DNA from: Massariosphaeria phaeospora
Lineage: Eukaryota > Ascomycota > Dothideomycetes > Pleosporales
NCBI GenBank assembly: GCA_011032825.1
Contig: JAADJZ010000009.1
Coordinates: forward strand, 1,550,001-1,614,000
Reading direction: 5' to 3'
Length of the DNA stretch: 64,000 nucleotides
Under the pieces are notes generated by a model. That model ran no database searches. It was not told the origin of the DNA and was given only the letters and a program-made list of their open reading frames with translations. The translations under genes were made by a program, and so were the position numbers. Shown here piece after piece: positions 52,986 through 64,000 of the stretch (position 1 is the first letter of the stretch; every line of letters begins with the position of its first letter).

Positions 52986-55900
52986 AAGCCTATTCTAGAG
53001 CGCCAAATGGGACGTTGTAACATCTTATTTAAATATTAGTAGTTAATAGAAGCTACGCGTACAGCGTGGATTCTGTAGAATACCTCGTTTATCTTAATAT
53101 ATCTCTAAATTACATTTTAATAACGTAACGTAGCTTAATTAGGCTCAAATTTAAATATGTTATTTAGCGTATTTAGTTGCACAATTAAACTAATCTGCAT
53201 TAGTTATTAATTTTCTTTAGTAAAATTAAGTAGCTTGCGAACTTGTGTAGCTTGCGAACTCGTAAAGTACGTTAACGTAAAGCACTAGCGAACTCGCTAC
53301 ACTAGTAAACTTTCTAAAAAATTTTAGCACTACTACTTTCTCTATTAACGCGATATAGCTCAATTAACTAACGCGTTATTATACTAATACGAAAAAAAAC
53401 TTTAGCTTGCTTTCGAAGCTTATAATTCTAGCTAATTTTAAAGCTATTAAGTAGCAAGCTACTGCTATTGCTTTTAACGTTAAACGCTAGACTTTTAACG
53501 AACGCGCTAGAAAAATTCTATTTCGAGCTTAAATACAACTTACATTTTCAAAGCTTAACGTATTAAATTACCAAGCTAGCTAGATTACCAAGCCGGCTAC
53601 TTTTCCTTGGCACAACCAACTTATCTCAAAGAACATTAAACTAATTGCTATTAAACAAGAAACCTGCGTACGTCGTGCTAGCTTTAGATTTAAAAGCTTT
53701 TTTTGTATTCTTTTAGTAGGTTCGGGCATTGTGCCTTGTATTACTATAGTTTTTACAGCGCTGTAGAGCTAGTTGTGCTCTTTTTTAACTTTTTTTACTA
53801 CGCGCTTTCTTTAATAGCTAAAGTGCTGTAGACGCTTTAGCAGCTACTTGCGCTAATTTGTTACTATACTCTATTGTGCTACTTATCTAAATCTGCTTCT
53901 ATTTTTGTAATTTTTTTCTTGTTACTTCTTTAATAGTTTTTTTAAAGCTAGAAATTCGATCGCGCATTAGCTTAACCTAATAAGCTATCTAGTAAAACCT
54001 TTTAACAAGCTAGTTAACTCTATTCTTTAGAAATAATAGAAAGAAACTAAGCTTAGTAGTAATAAGCTTTAATTGCGATCTAAATTCAAGCGTATTGCTT
54101 AGAGTTTTTAACTACTACGGCGTTTCTAGTGCGAGAAGTAGTAGCAAAGTACGTAGCTATACTTTAAAGCAATTAAGTACTACTTACGCATTAATAGAAA
54201 CTAGCTTTAAAGCTTTAAAAGCTTTTTTACAGTTCTTTGTTGTAAACACTTTAAAAAACGCGTTTTTAAAAGCTAGCAGAAAGCTTTCTTTGTTAATATA
54301 GAAAACGCGCTAGCGCGCTAAGTTTCAAACGCGTTAAAAGTACTTTAGCTTTAGCAGCGAAAAGCAAACTACATCTAGCAGCTAGAGAATATAAAATAAA
54401 TAAGCTAGCATGCAAAGCGTAAGAATCTTGTTTTTAAAGCAATAGTTTTTGAAATTCTAAAATTAGTAGCTTTTATAGCCGTTTAGAATAAGCAGCTAAT
54501 ATTTCTCTACCTAACGCGCTTTTGTATGCGCGTTAAAATAGTTTAACTATTTAAAACTAAAAGCGTTGTTTGTTTAGCTATCTTTAAAAACTAAAAGCTT
54601 TTAATTGCTAGGTATAAAATTCTTCTCGTACTATGCTAAAATGTAAACGCGCTTTTTGTAGATAATAAACAGCGAGATTGCGTACTTTGCAACGCAAATG
54701 CTTTAGATAACTATTACCTACTCTCAATTGCCTAGCTAGATTAGATTAAGTTAAGTACGTTTTTAAAAGCTTGTAACAACTTTTATAAACTCAATTACGC
54801 CTATTTAGAAGCTAGTTTTATTAAAGTTGTACACGTTATTCTCGTAGATGTCGTACTTAGCTTTAGTATTCTTAACAAGCTTAAACTACGCGCTAATTAC
54901 TTTAGAATTTTTTTGTTGTATTCTTTGCTAGTTCTTTGCTCGATTGAAAGCTATTTTAAGCTTGCTTAAACGCGATACAAATCTTGTAGCCTATTTTTTG
55001 CCTACTAGCTTTTTACTTTGCGCAGTTATTAGTTTATTTTCTATATCTTCTACTTTAGACAGCCGAAAAGCAAATTCTTGCAAATTAAAGTTAAGAATAT
55101 GTTGAACAATTGTTTGCTCTTTAGTTGTAGTAAGCTTCTAGCAATTAAGTTGTATTTGAGGTTAAAATACAATTTCGTTAAGCTAATTAAATGTAAAACT
55201 GCGTTTAATCGTAGGTTTAATAACACTTGAAATAGATTAATAGTATAGTAATAAAAATTGTATATTCGTGTAAAAAAAACGAATTGCTATTTTAGCAGCG
55301 ATTCGGTGCGAGGTACTTTTAAAAGCTTTGCAAGAAACTAGTCTAGCCCGTTATAGCCTATAGTAGCTATTAATCGAAAGAAAACAAACACGTAAAGCTA
55401 CTTGGCTTTACATTAACTTTTTTCTAAAAGCTCGAACGTTTCGTAAGCTAACTTCGTTTGAAAATCTTTAATAGAAGCCTATATAGGCTATTGTAAAGCA
55501 GAATAGCTTTCTAGAGCTCTATACTAATGCCTCGAACTAGTACGAACACAAGTAAAGTTGAAGTAAAAAAGTAGTAAAGTTTTTTTTAGTAAAACTAGTA
55601 GTAAAGTGTACTGCGAGCAGAATCTAGCGGATTTTCGGCTTAGCAGCAAGTGCTGCTTATAGTTCTTTTATAGCTCGTACTAGCTCTTTTTAACTCTTAT
55701 TTTTACATTAACTTTGCTAAATTCTTGAATTTGAAAATTAGTTAACGTTAGGATAAGTAAGTTGATTTAGGTTATAATAGGCTATTGTAAAGTGTTTAGT
55801 AGCTAATAGTGTAACTATTAGTTTTTTTTTTGCATATTAGCTCGCGTTAGCTTTTTCTTAGCTGCTTTGATTTTTTACTAGCTAATATAAACATTACTAG

Positions 55901-56918
55901 AGTTGGCAATGACATTCTAGACAATAGCAACTTTATAGTGTACTTCTACGCGCGTTGCGTTGCGTTCTAAAGCAATAGAAAGTACTATTACCTAAGCTAA
56001 GTAAAATGCTGCATGCTTATTGTTAACAACTTTAACAAGCATTTGTACTAAAAGTAAATTGTTAAAAACAACAAAAGCAAAGAGCATAGGTATCTAAAAT
56101 GCTTTCGGTATTTTAATACAAACTAAAACTGCTATTTGGTGCGTATCTAAACTAGTTAAAAGCGTTATAAACTATTTTAATTCTATATAAAGTACTAAAA
56201 AAGCTTTAGAATAAGTTAAAAGAAGTTGTGCTCGCTTTAAAAAGAGTTCGCAACAAAAGTTATTTTGTAGTTGTTTTTAACTTTGCTTACAAGCCTCTAT
56301 TCCCTAGCGCGCTTAAAACTAAAAAAAAAGTTTTTAAAACTCTTCGCTAGTTCAAAGCGTATACTAATAATAAAGTAAAGCTTGCTATAATAAAAATAAG
56401 CAGAACCTGCAAGAACATTTTTAAAACGCTTAACAAGTATGTGTTATAACTTCTTAGAGTGTAGCAAAACGCTAATTTAGTTTTTAATTACTAATATGCT
56501 TTCTACAGCGCGCACCTCTACTTCTACAATAAATCTACTAACTTTAATAAAAATTCTAATGCTAAGGTTAAGCTAAATAGTTGCATTTGTACTATTAAAG
56601 CTGCTGCTTCTATTCTAAGGCGCTAATAGCACTTAGCTTTAAGTAGAGTTTTTCTAGGAACTAGATATACGCGTAGCCTTTAGTATATCTCGTTACGCTT
56701 TCTTTGCGTAGAGTACTCTTTAAAGTATTAGTAGCGTAAAGTTCTTAACGTTAAATTAAACTGTAATTTAAACTAGTTACTTAGTGCGCTACTTTGCACT
56801 GTTGCTAGAATTTGCATTAAAATTGTGCACGTAGTTGTAGTGCTTAGAGTTAGAGTTACGCAGCTTAGTAAAGCAACGCAGTAGAGAAAAACGTAGGTAT
56901 AATATTACGCAACTGTAA
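52986..56918. mobile_element. AT-rich, probably RIP-decayed repeat DNA of unknown type
   Basis: Composition changes abruptly from balanced to AT-rich, with many TAA, TAG and TTA triplets and recurring AGCT/CTAGC words. No frame is open beyond about 70 codons. A few short direct repeats occur (for example GTAGCTTGCGAACT twice near 53233). Coherent-looking residues appear on the minus strand between stops (about 53670-53960 and 55300-55600) but could not be assigned. I infer one or more old mobile elements. Confidence 0.5.
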
Positions 56919-57330
56919 TGTTACAAATAGAAACGATACTAGGTATCGTAGACTAAGCAACGACGTAGGAAAGTTGTTAGAACTTGCAGGTTTGCAAAAC
57001 GGAAGTACAGCGATGCGCGAGGCAGGATTAGGTTAGCAGTTACGTAGTAGTAATTAGTGCGATTAGAGCTTTAGCGAACTAAGCACACTAAGCGGCGAGC
57101 GCTTAGCTAGCCTAAAGCGCTTAGTAACTAAGCACACTAAGCGAACTAAGCAGGACGCTTTTAGCAAAGAATCGTAGAACTATATAGATTAGCAGAATCT
57201 CTTTTACAGTTTAGATTCTTTGTAGTTAACTTTTCTAAGTACATCTTATACATAGATTGAATCTATAGGCAACAAATTGTTACTTTGTTATTCTATCTAA
57301 GATAGGATTGAGATTGTTTTCTTGTTGTTA
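56919..57330 (+). repeat. 5' LTR of the Ty3/gypsy element
   Basis: Begins TGTTACAAATAG at 56919 and matches 63595-64000 along its whole visible length. Most differences are transitions (A/G, C/T). Internal direct copies of CTAAGCACACTAAGCG lie near 57080 and 57127, and a palindromic region GCGCTTAGCTAGCCTAAAGCGC near 57100. The exact 3' end is unclear, between 57325 and about 57351. Confidence 0.8.
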
Positions 57331-60300
57331 CTAAGCCCTTCGAACACAGAACAATTCTTTAAGCGAAATTTTTAAGTCTAATAACTTGTACCTTTAGTAA
57401 GAGAATACCTCTAATAACACGTTAACTACTTTAGGTTTAGAACTAAGACAACATGGCAACACTTACGAGCTTACGCACAACAAGCAGCAGCGTTACTGCA
57501 CCTACAACGAACTTAGCAACTGTAATAGCAAAGCAAGCTAATTAGATACAGCAGCAAGCGAAATAGATTTAAGAACTGTTAGTAGCAGTTACGAAGCTCT
57601 AAGGTAGGACGGAAGAAAAGTTAGCAAAAGCACTCTCTCTAGAGAAATATAGCAAGGAAAAGAAAAACCTAAAACTTTTTCTTACTAACGTAGACCTCTA
57701 CTGCTGTTATTATAGCAACAGCTTTTACACAGATTAAGACAAGATTCTAGCAGCTAGAATGCACATGAAAGACAACGCAGTAGAATAGTTTTAGCTATAC
57801 GCCGAAGATTACGTTACGCACGTAGAAAACGTAAAGAAAATAAAGCAAGACACGAAGCGCATTTTTAAGAACTAGAAGTTTTTTAAGCAAGAACTTTATA
57901 CGATCTACGGCAAAGTAAACGAAACCTAGCAAGCAATAAACCAACTTAGACTACTTAGACAGAAAAGCTCAGCTAGCGAGTACACAATCAAATTCAAGAG
58001 AATTTAGGCCAAGGTAGACAACGTAGGAGAACGCGGCTTATGCGAGTTTTACTACGCAAGGTTAAAAGAACACGTAAAGAATAAAATTAGTCGAGACGAG
58101 AAACTAGAGAAACTCAACGAGTTAATTAAAACTGCGGTACGAATCGACAACTAACTATAGCAACGATAGTAGAAACGCAAGTTCACTGTCAAACTATACA
58201 TACGCTTGGTAACAACGATTAAAAAAACCTATTACTACGACCCAATGAATATCGACAGTATTAGACGAATCTAGAACGACAAACTACTACGAAAGCAGTT
58301 TAATAAAAAGAACGCTACCTCAACAAGACAAGACCCTAAAAACGGGCTGTTAAAAGAAAAACGCTAAAAGCGTTACGATAATAAGGCATGTTTTTGATGC
58401 AGCAAAGACGAACACTTCCGCAGAAACTGCTTAGAAACACAACGGAAAGTAGCAGGCGCGCAAGCTGCTACTATCGCTATAGTCTAACTACAACGAGTAG
58501 CTACACTATATCTAAAAATTCATAAAAAACTAGACAGCGAATAGGTCGAGGTGGAAAACTCGATAGCAAAGAAACTGTTAGACTAGAAAACAAAGCCTGC
58601 CTATATACAAGCAAAAGAAATTACAAATTAACTCTAGAACTACGAGTGCTAGATGTGCGGTAGGACCACTTACATTGCCTAGTACTACGATTAACAGTTT
58701 AAGAAACTACAAATTGAGAAACTACAGAGATAAGAAGCTGCAAAAGCAGCAATAGCACAACAAAGACTAACAGAAAAGAAAATAAAGTTCGCCGATTAAG
58801 ACAATTACGAAAACCTGCTTTAGCACTAGTGCAACGAGAAAAACTGCATATACCACACAGACGATAGAATTCTTGCGCAACAACAGCTAGAATTACTATT
58901 ACACGTTTTACTCGAAGACAGCGAATGTACAGTAACAGAATGCTACGTACATAACTACGACAATTGGTTTAAGAACTACGGCAGCAGCTGCGCATAAGTA
59001 CAGTGTTACAATAAAAAGTGTTAAACACACTAGTCTAGCAAGCATATTACAGAATAGTAGCCTATAGGTCTAGAGAACGAGGACTACCTAGAATGCAACA
59101 ACAAATTATGCATAGAAAACTACGATACGTGCTAAGCAGCACGCTAGCTTTTCTGCACTTAAGAATGCGCAATCTATTAGCTATAGAAATACGCGACCGA
59201 ATGGAATCTTAAGAATCGAGACCATAGCAAATACCTACAGCTATGGAAATGTTTCATCGACTAGTGCGAATACTACGATTAATAGAACATTTCAAAAGAA
59301 CAGGCCTTAAGAGCTTTCTTAGCAAAAAACTAGTAGGCTACTAGACCTACGGTTAGGATAGTACGAGTGCTTCTAGCACGACCGTACGAAGCGTACAAAA
59401 AACGCAACTAGAACGAAATTACATAAAAGTAAAAGCGAAAGTCGCAGGCTAAGAGCTAACCGCACTACTTGATAGCAAAGCTGCTTGAACATTAGTCTCC
59501 CTAGGATAAGTAGAAAAGAACAAGATACTTTATTAAGTTAAGAATTAACTAATACAAACAGTGTTAGCTAACAGACAACTACTAGAATATAGAAACAGTT
59601 TGATTAACCTAGAAACTTAGAAAGTCGAGTTAAAAGTTGCGGGCATTAAATACCAACAGTGTATTAATATTATAAACCTTAAGAGTTTCGACATGTATAT
59701 TAGGTACGACTAGCTACGAAAGCACAACTTCAACATTAATTAAGAAAATGAAACAATACACAGCTGAAGGCTTGGAAAGAAAGTCGCTGTAGTACAACAA
59801 AACAAACCGACAATTTAGAGCTTACTCGAGATCGAGAGAATTAGTTTAATTTTACACTACAAGATTGCGAGAATCTGTAGAAAAAACTCTTAGCAGATAG
59901 GCGTTATATGGATACGACGAGTTGCGCCTTTAGAAACGAGCAAACCACGATCCAACCTCTCTAAGGAACAGGAAAAGGAGTTTAGAAACCTCTCTACTAA
60001 ATACTAAGCGGAGTTCGAAAGTTTCTTTAAGAAAAACGAAGAGCACAACCTAGCAAACTACCAAGAATAGAATTACGAGATCATCCTTAAGGAAGGAACG
60101 AAACTGCGACTAAAACCAATGTATCCTCTAACTTACGACTAGCAGAAGAAATTAAAAAAATACATTTAAAGGAATATTCAGCGAGGATACATACGACCAA
60201 GCGAGAGCTTAATAGCTTCGCCAATATTGTTCGTACCTAAGAAAAACAAGAAATTGAGACTGTGCGTAGATTTTTGACATCTTAACAACGTTACACGAAA

Positions 60301-63300
60301 AAACAAATACTTACTACTACTTATCTAGAAGCTTATAGATTAACTCTAAAAGGTAAAATAAATTACGAAACTCGACGTACGAGACGGATACTATCGCATT
60401 AGAATTGCCAAAGGGCACGAATAGATAACAGCTTTCAAGACTAGATATAAACTCTATGAGTACTAGGTCATGCCGTTTAAATTAACCAACGCCCTAGCTA
60501 CGTTTTAGGCCTTAATTAACAAAGCACTATACAAATACTTAGACATCTTTGTTACAGCGTACTTAAACGACGTATTAATATACTCCAAAGAAACGCTCGA
60601 AGAACATTAGGAGCATGTTAAAAAAGTGCTACAAAAAATAAAGCAGTACCGGCTACTTTTTTACTTGAAAAAATGTAAATTCCACGTTACAGAGACTAGC
60701 TATCTAGGATTTATTATTTTAAGAAAAAGTGTGTCTATGGACCCGAAGAAGATCTAGACTGTACAAAAATAGCTAACTCTTAAAACAGTAAGAAACGTGC
60801 AGTTCTTTTTAGAATTTGCTAACTTCTATTAAAAGTTTATCAAAGATTACTCTAAGACTACGACTCTACTCTTAGAAGTTACTAAGAAAAATAGAAAGTT
60901 CAAATAAACAGAAACACAAAAACAAGCGTTTTAAGAACTTAGAAAGAAGTTTACTACAGCACCGATGCTACAGATGCACGACCTAGAAAAGAAAACTCAA
61001 GTAGAAATCAATGCCTTAGACTACGCATTAGGAGCAATACTATTACAACAATGCAACGACAGGAAATAGAAACTAGTGTTCTACTATTCTAAAAAGTTCT
61101 TAGGAGCAGAACTCAACTACGACGTTTACGATAAAGAGCTATTAGCAATAATAAACGCCTTCGAACAATAGAAAGCACAGCTGAAAAAAGCAAAGCATTA
61201 AGTACAAGTGTACTTAGATTATTAGAACTTTACTAGCTTTACTACAACTAAGAAACTAAATTGACAACAAGTCAAATAGGCTGAATTCATAGCAGATTAC
61301 GATATCAAGATTTACTATTGCAAAGGAACCAACAACGAAGCCGCAGACGCGCTTAGTCGAAGATTAGATTTTACAGAAACTAACAAACTAGTTACGCACG
61401 ACCTAGTATTGCGACGGAATCTCGACAGAACTCTCGAATACAACAAACTGCGACTAGCTAAGATAGCTAAAGTTACAAGCATCAAAGAAAGAATGCACTA
61501 AGAATAGAGCAAAAACGACTAGCAAAAATAGATAGTTACGAACGACACTTAAGCTATACAGCTTACTTAGGAATTACATGCTTTACGAGCATATAGACAC
61601 CTAGAGATTAACAAAATAGTTCAACGAATTTTAAACGAGTACTTAATGCTCCACGTACAAAACACAGTTTAGAAAGCAATAGGCAACTGTTTAAATTGTT
61701 CAAAGAACAAACCTAAGAAACATAAGCTCTATGAATTACTTTAACCGCTAGAACTACTCGCACGCCTATGGATTAGCGTTACAATAGACTTTATAGTAAA
61801 GCTCTTGAAATTGTTAGAACCCGAATTAGCACGGCTATGCAACTCGATTTTGGTAATCGTAAATCGATTAACCAAAGAATTACATTTTGTACCAATAGAA
61901 GAGTTAATTACGGCAGAAGAAATAGCTTACGAAGTTACGAAGACACTCGTCGCTAATTACAAATTGCTAGAATAGTTTATTACTAATAGAAACAAGCTGT
62001 TTACATTAAAGTTTTGGAATACGTTCTTAGCCTAGTTAGAGGTTGCAAAGAAGCTATCAACTAGCTTCCACCCGCAAACAAACGGCTAGACAGAACGAAC
62101 GAACTAAACGCTAGAATAGTACTTACGAATGTACACTAACAAGCTGCAGGACAACTAGGTTGAACTTCTGCTAACAGCACAATTGGCATACAACAGCACA
62201 AGATTTACGACTATAAAACACTCGCTGTACTACGCAAACTATAGATATAAGCTAGTAGCTTATTAAAATTTAAAAGATATTGAAAGCATTTTGCTGACAG
62301 CGGACGACAAGGCTTTTAGAATGCGAGAATTACACGACGAATTAAGCTAAAGAATTGCTTAAAAGAACTTTACGACAGCTAAGTTAGCAAACAAGAAAAA
62401 GCTTAAGGAACTAACTTTTAAAGAGGAGAATAGAGTTTTCCTCTTACAAAAAAACCTAAAAACTAAACGACTATGCAACAAGTTAAACAACTTTCAAATA
62501 GAACCGTTCAAAATCCTAGAGGTTAAGAAACTTGTATTATTTAAACTACAGCTACTTGCAAGCATGCACATACATCTAGTTTTTTACAAATTACTTCTTA
62601 AACCAGCACTACTAAACGCCGAAGTAGCAACCGATATTAAGCTCGAAGACAAAGAGTACGAAGTCGAAAAAGTTAAGAACTTACAAAAGTTCGGACGTTA
62701 GTAGAAGTACTTAGTCAAATAGCAAGAATAGCTAGAGAGCTAGAACACATAGGAACTAATACGGAATCTTACGAACTGCAAGGAACTAGTACGAAAGTAT
62801 CACTAGCGAAATCTAGAAGCAAAGAATCCGAGTTCTTTAAAAAAGCAGAAAAGTTAAAAGAAAAAAAAGCAAATAAAGAAGAGTTAGTCTGTAACTAGCC
62901 TAGGTTAGTCGAAAGCGTTTCAAATAGCAGCGGTACAGGACTATTGGTGGAAACTGTACTCTTAGAATCGACAGCAGCGCCGAACTGCGCAGCCTTTAGT
63001 TTTTTTAGCTCTTCAATAGCTACTTACTTATTAGCAAGACGCTAATCTCTTTCTATTTTAGCAACAAAAAGCTCTACTCGAAGAGTAGCAGCACGGAACT
63101 TCGCCGCAGACACTATCTAAGCAGCCTAGATCCGTGCAGATAGCACCTATTGCTTAGCTAGCAAAAGCTAATGTTGCAAGTTGCGACGCTTTTGTTGAAA
63201 AGCTGCTTACTTTCTCTTCGTCAGAGCAAGACCGCAGAGCGCGCTAGACTAAAGACATTTAGCACACTTATCCGACAAAAGATCAACTAGGCACTTTAAG

Positions 63301-63594
63301 TTCTTTTTAGAACAACGGCCGCAAGGAGCAGGCATTTTCAGACTAGTTTCGCGAATACAGGCAACTTGATCGTGACGACGGCGGGTTAACTTAGAGCACG
63401 AATCTACGAAAAGCGAAGACTTGGGCATAGTTAGACTCAAAGACTCAAGGAAATACAAAAGAAAGCTACGACACGACGAGAATTAAAGTTAACCTACTTT
63501 TATACAAAAGAGCACTTTTGATGCAAGGCACGAAAAGAACTAGCACGGCACAGCAAGACAGCTATTAGAACGATATCTTTAAAAAGAGAGATAA
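57331..63594 (+). mobile_element. RIP-inactivated Ty3/gypsy chromovirus, internal part
   Basis: Read with stops ignored, the plus strand shows the whole gag-pol order. A CCHC zinc knuckle lies at 58389-58427 with TGA at a former Trp. A protease-like LLDSKAA is near 59466. Reverse transcriptase starts near 60233 (VPKKNKKLRLCVDF), includes VMPFKLTNALATF and has the catalytic box at 60560-60571 reading YLND instead of YLDD. RNase H (about 60990-61380) ends with NNEAADALSRRLDF. Integrase is at about 61600-62250 (TIDFIV, STSFHPQTNG). A chromodomain follows at about 62690-62790 (KYLVK, then Q, LES, NT and NLTNCKEL with Trp codons now TAG). The chromodomain marks a chromovirus, which uses it to target chromatin. 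Dozens of TAG/TAA stops make it dead. Confidence 0.85.
62880..63458 (-). pseudogene. Antisense frame with Zn2Cys6-like motif and coiled coil, inside the retroelement
   Basis: On the minus strand, opposite to pol and between the chromodomain and the 3' LTR, a frame starts with ATG at 63458 and is open for 69 codons. It carries MPAPCGRCSKKNLKCLVDLL, giving Cys-x2-Cys-x6-Cys-x8-Cys-x2-Cys. After a single TAG the sixth Cys follows at the expected x6 spacing. Past further stops the same frame keeps a Lys/Arg/Ala/Leu/Glu-rich coiled-coil pattern (FRAATLRVELFVAKIERD, VAIEELKKLKAAQ) to about 62880. This resembles a fungal family of Cys-cluster plus coiled-coil proteins. It is broken here by stops that fit CAG/CAA-to-TAG/TAA. 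Its role in the element is unknown. Confidence 0.5.
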
Positions 63595-64000
63595 TGTTAC
63601 AAACAGAGACAATACTAGGTATTGTAGACTAAGCAACGACGCAAGAAAGTTGTTAGAGCTTGCAAGTTTGCAAGACGAAAGTACAGCAATGCGCGAAGCA
63701 GAATTAGGTTAGCGATTACGTAGTAGTAATTAGTGCGATTAGAGCCTTAGCGGACTAAGCACACTAAGCGGCGAGCGCTTAGCTAGCCTAAAGCGCTTAG
63801 TAACTAAGCACACTAAGCGGACTAAGTAGGACGCTTTTGGCGAAAAATCGTAGAACTATATAGATTAGCAGGATTTTCTTTATAGTTTGGATTCTTTGTA
63901 GTTAACTCTTCTAAGTACATCTTATACATAGATTGGATCTATAGGCAACAGATTGTTACTTTGTTATTCTATCTAGAATAGGATTAAGATTGTTTTTTTG
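63595..64000 (+). repeat. 3' LTR of the Ty3/gypsy element (cut by window end)
   Basis: Starts TGTTACAAACAG directly after a purine-rich AAAAAGAGAGATAA tract, the likely plus-strand primer. It matches the 5' LTR from 56919 with scattered transitions. The end lies beyond the window, so target-site duplication cannot be checked. Confidence 0.8.

Noticed and set aside
54095..54301. 68-codon plus-strand frame in AT-rich DNA
   Set aside because: Isolated, Lys/Phe/Leu-rich as expected by chance in AT-rich decayed sequence.

Overview
The window reads as genomic DNA of a filamentous ascomycete (Pezizomycotina, probably a dothideomycete). The reasons are short GT-AG introns (about 40-130 nt), fungal-only families (Zn2Cys6 regulator, DUF6536 membrane protein, DUF7580-like and GT90/CAP10 proteins) and a dead Ty3/gypsy element full of C-to-T and G-to-A changes, as left by repeat-induced point mutation (RIP). 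Gene models below were spliced by eye from reading frame, splice consensus and family motifs. No expression evidence was available.

Layout. 1-12.9 kb: end of a GT90 glycosyltransferase, a two-membrane-segment hypothetical protein, an aquaporin, a very large secreted SGNH-hydrolase/FG-GAP protein in 13 exons, and a CocE/S15 hydrolase. 13-22.7 kb: an island that looks like a fungal cell-death or self/non-self locus. It holds a broken NTPase relic, a gasdermin-like gene, a convergent subtilisin-like protease with an N-terminal DUF7580-like region, and a divergent zinc-finger protein with two GTPase-like modules. 23-33 kb: small DUF, GNAT, DUF6536 and hypothetical genes and a dynamin-like GTPase. 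33.5-40.2 kb: a probable amide-use cluster of Zn2Cys6 regulator, MFS transporter and acetamidase-type amidase. 40.4-44.5 kb: a frameshifted small gene, an AT-rich relic and three adjoining families of diverged tandem repeats. 44.5-52.1 kb: F-box/ankyrin, glycine-rich secreted, pyroglutamyl-peptidase-like, secreted Kelch and unknown genes. 52.3-64 kb: a broken gene at the edge of an abrupt switch to AT-rich DNA, then a decayed unidentified stretch and a RIP-killed chromovirus with both LTRs (the 3' one cut by the window end) and an unusual antisense reading frame.

The most interesting system is the gasdermin-like/protease pair at 14.2-18.0 kb. In described fungal systems (rcd-1 in Neurospora, het-Q1/het-Q2 in Podospora) a gasdermin-like protein is activated by proteolysis, for het-Q by a neighbouring subtilisin-like protease. 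Here the two stop codons are 44 bp apart. The flanking NTPase genes suggest a wider immunity-like neighbourhood. A second candidate for novelty is the antisense Zn2Cys6-like/coiled-coil frame inside the dead retroelement.
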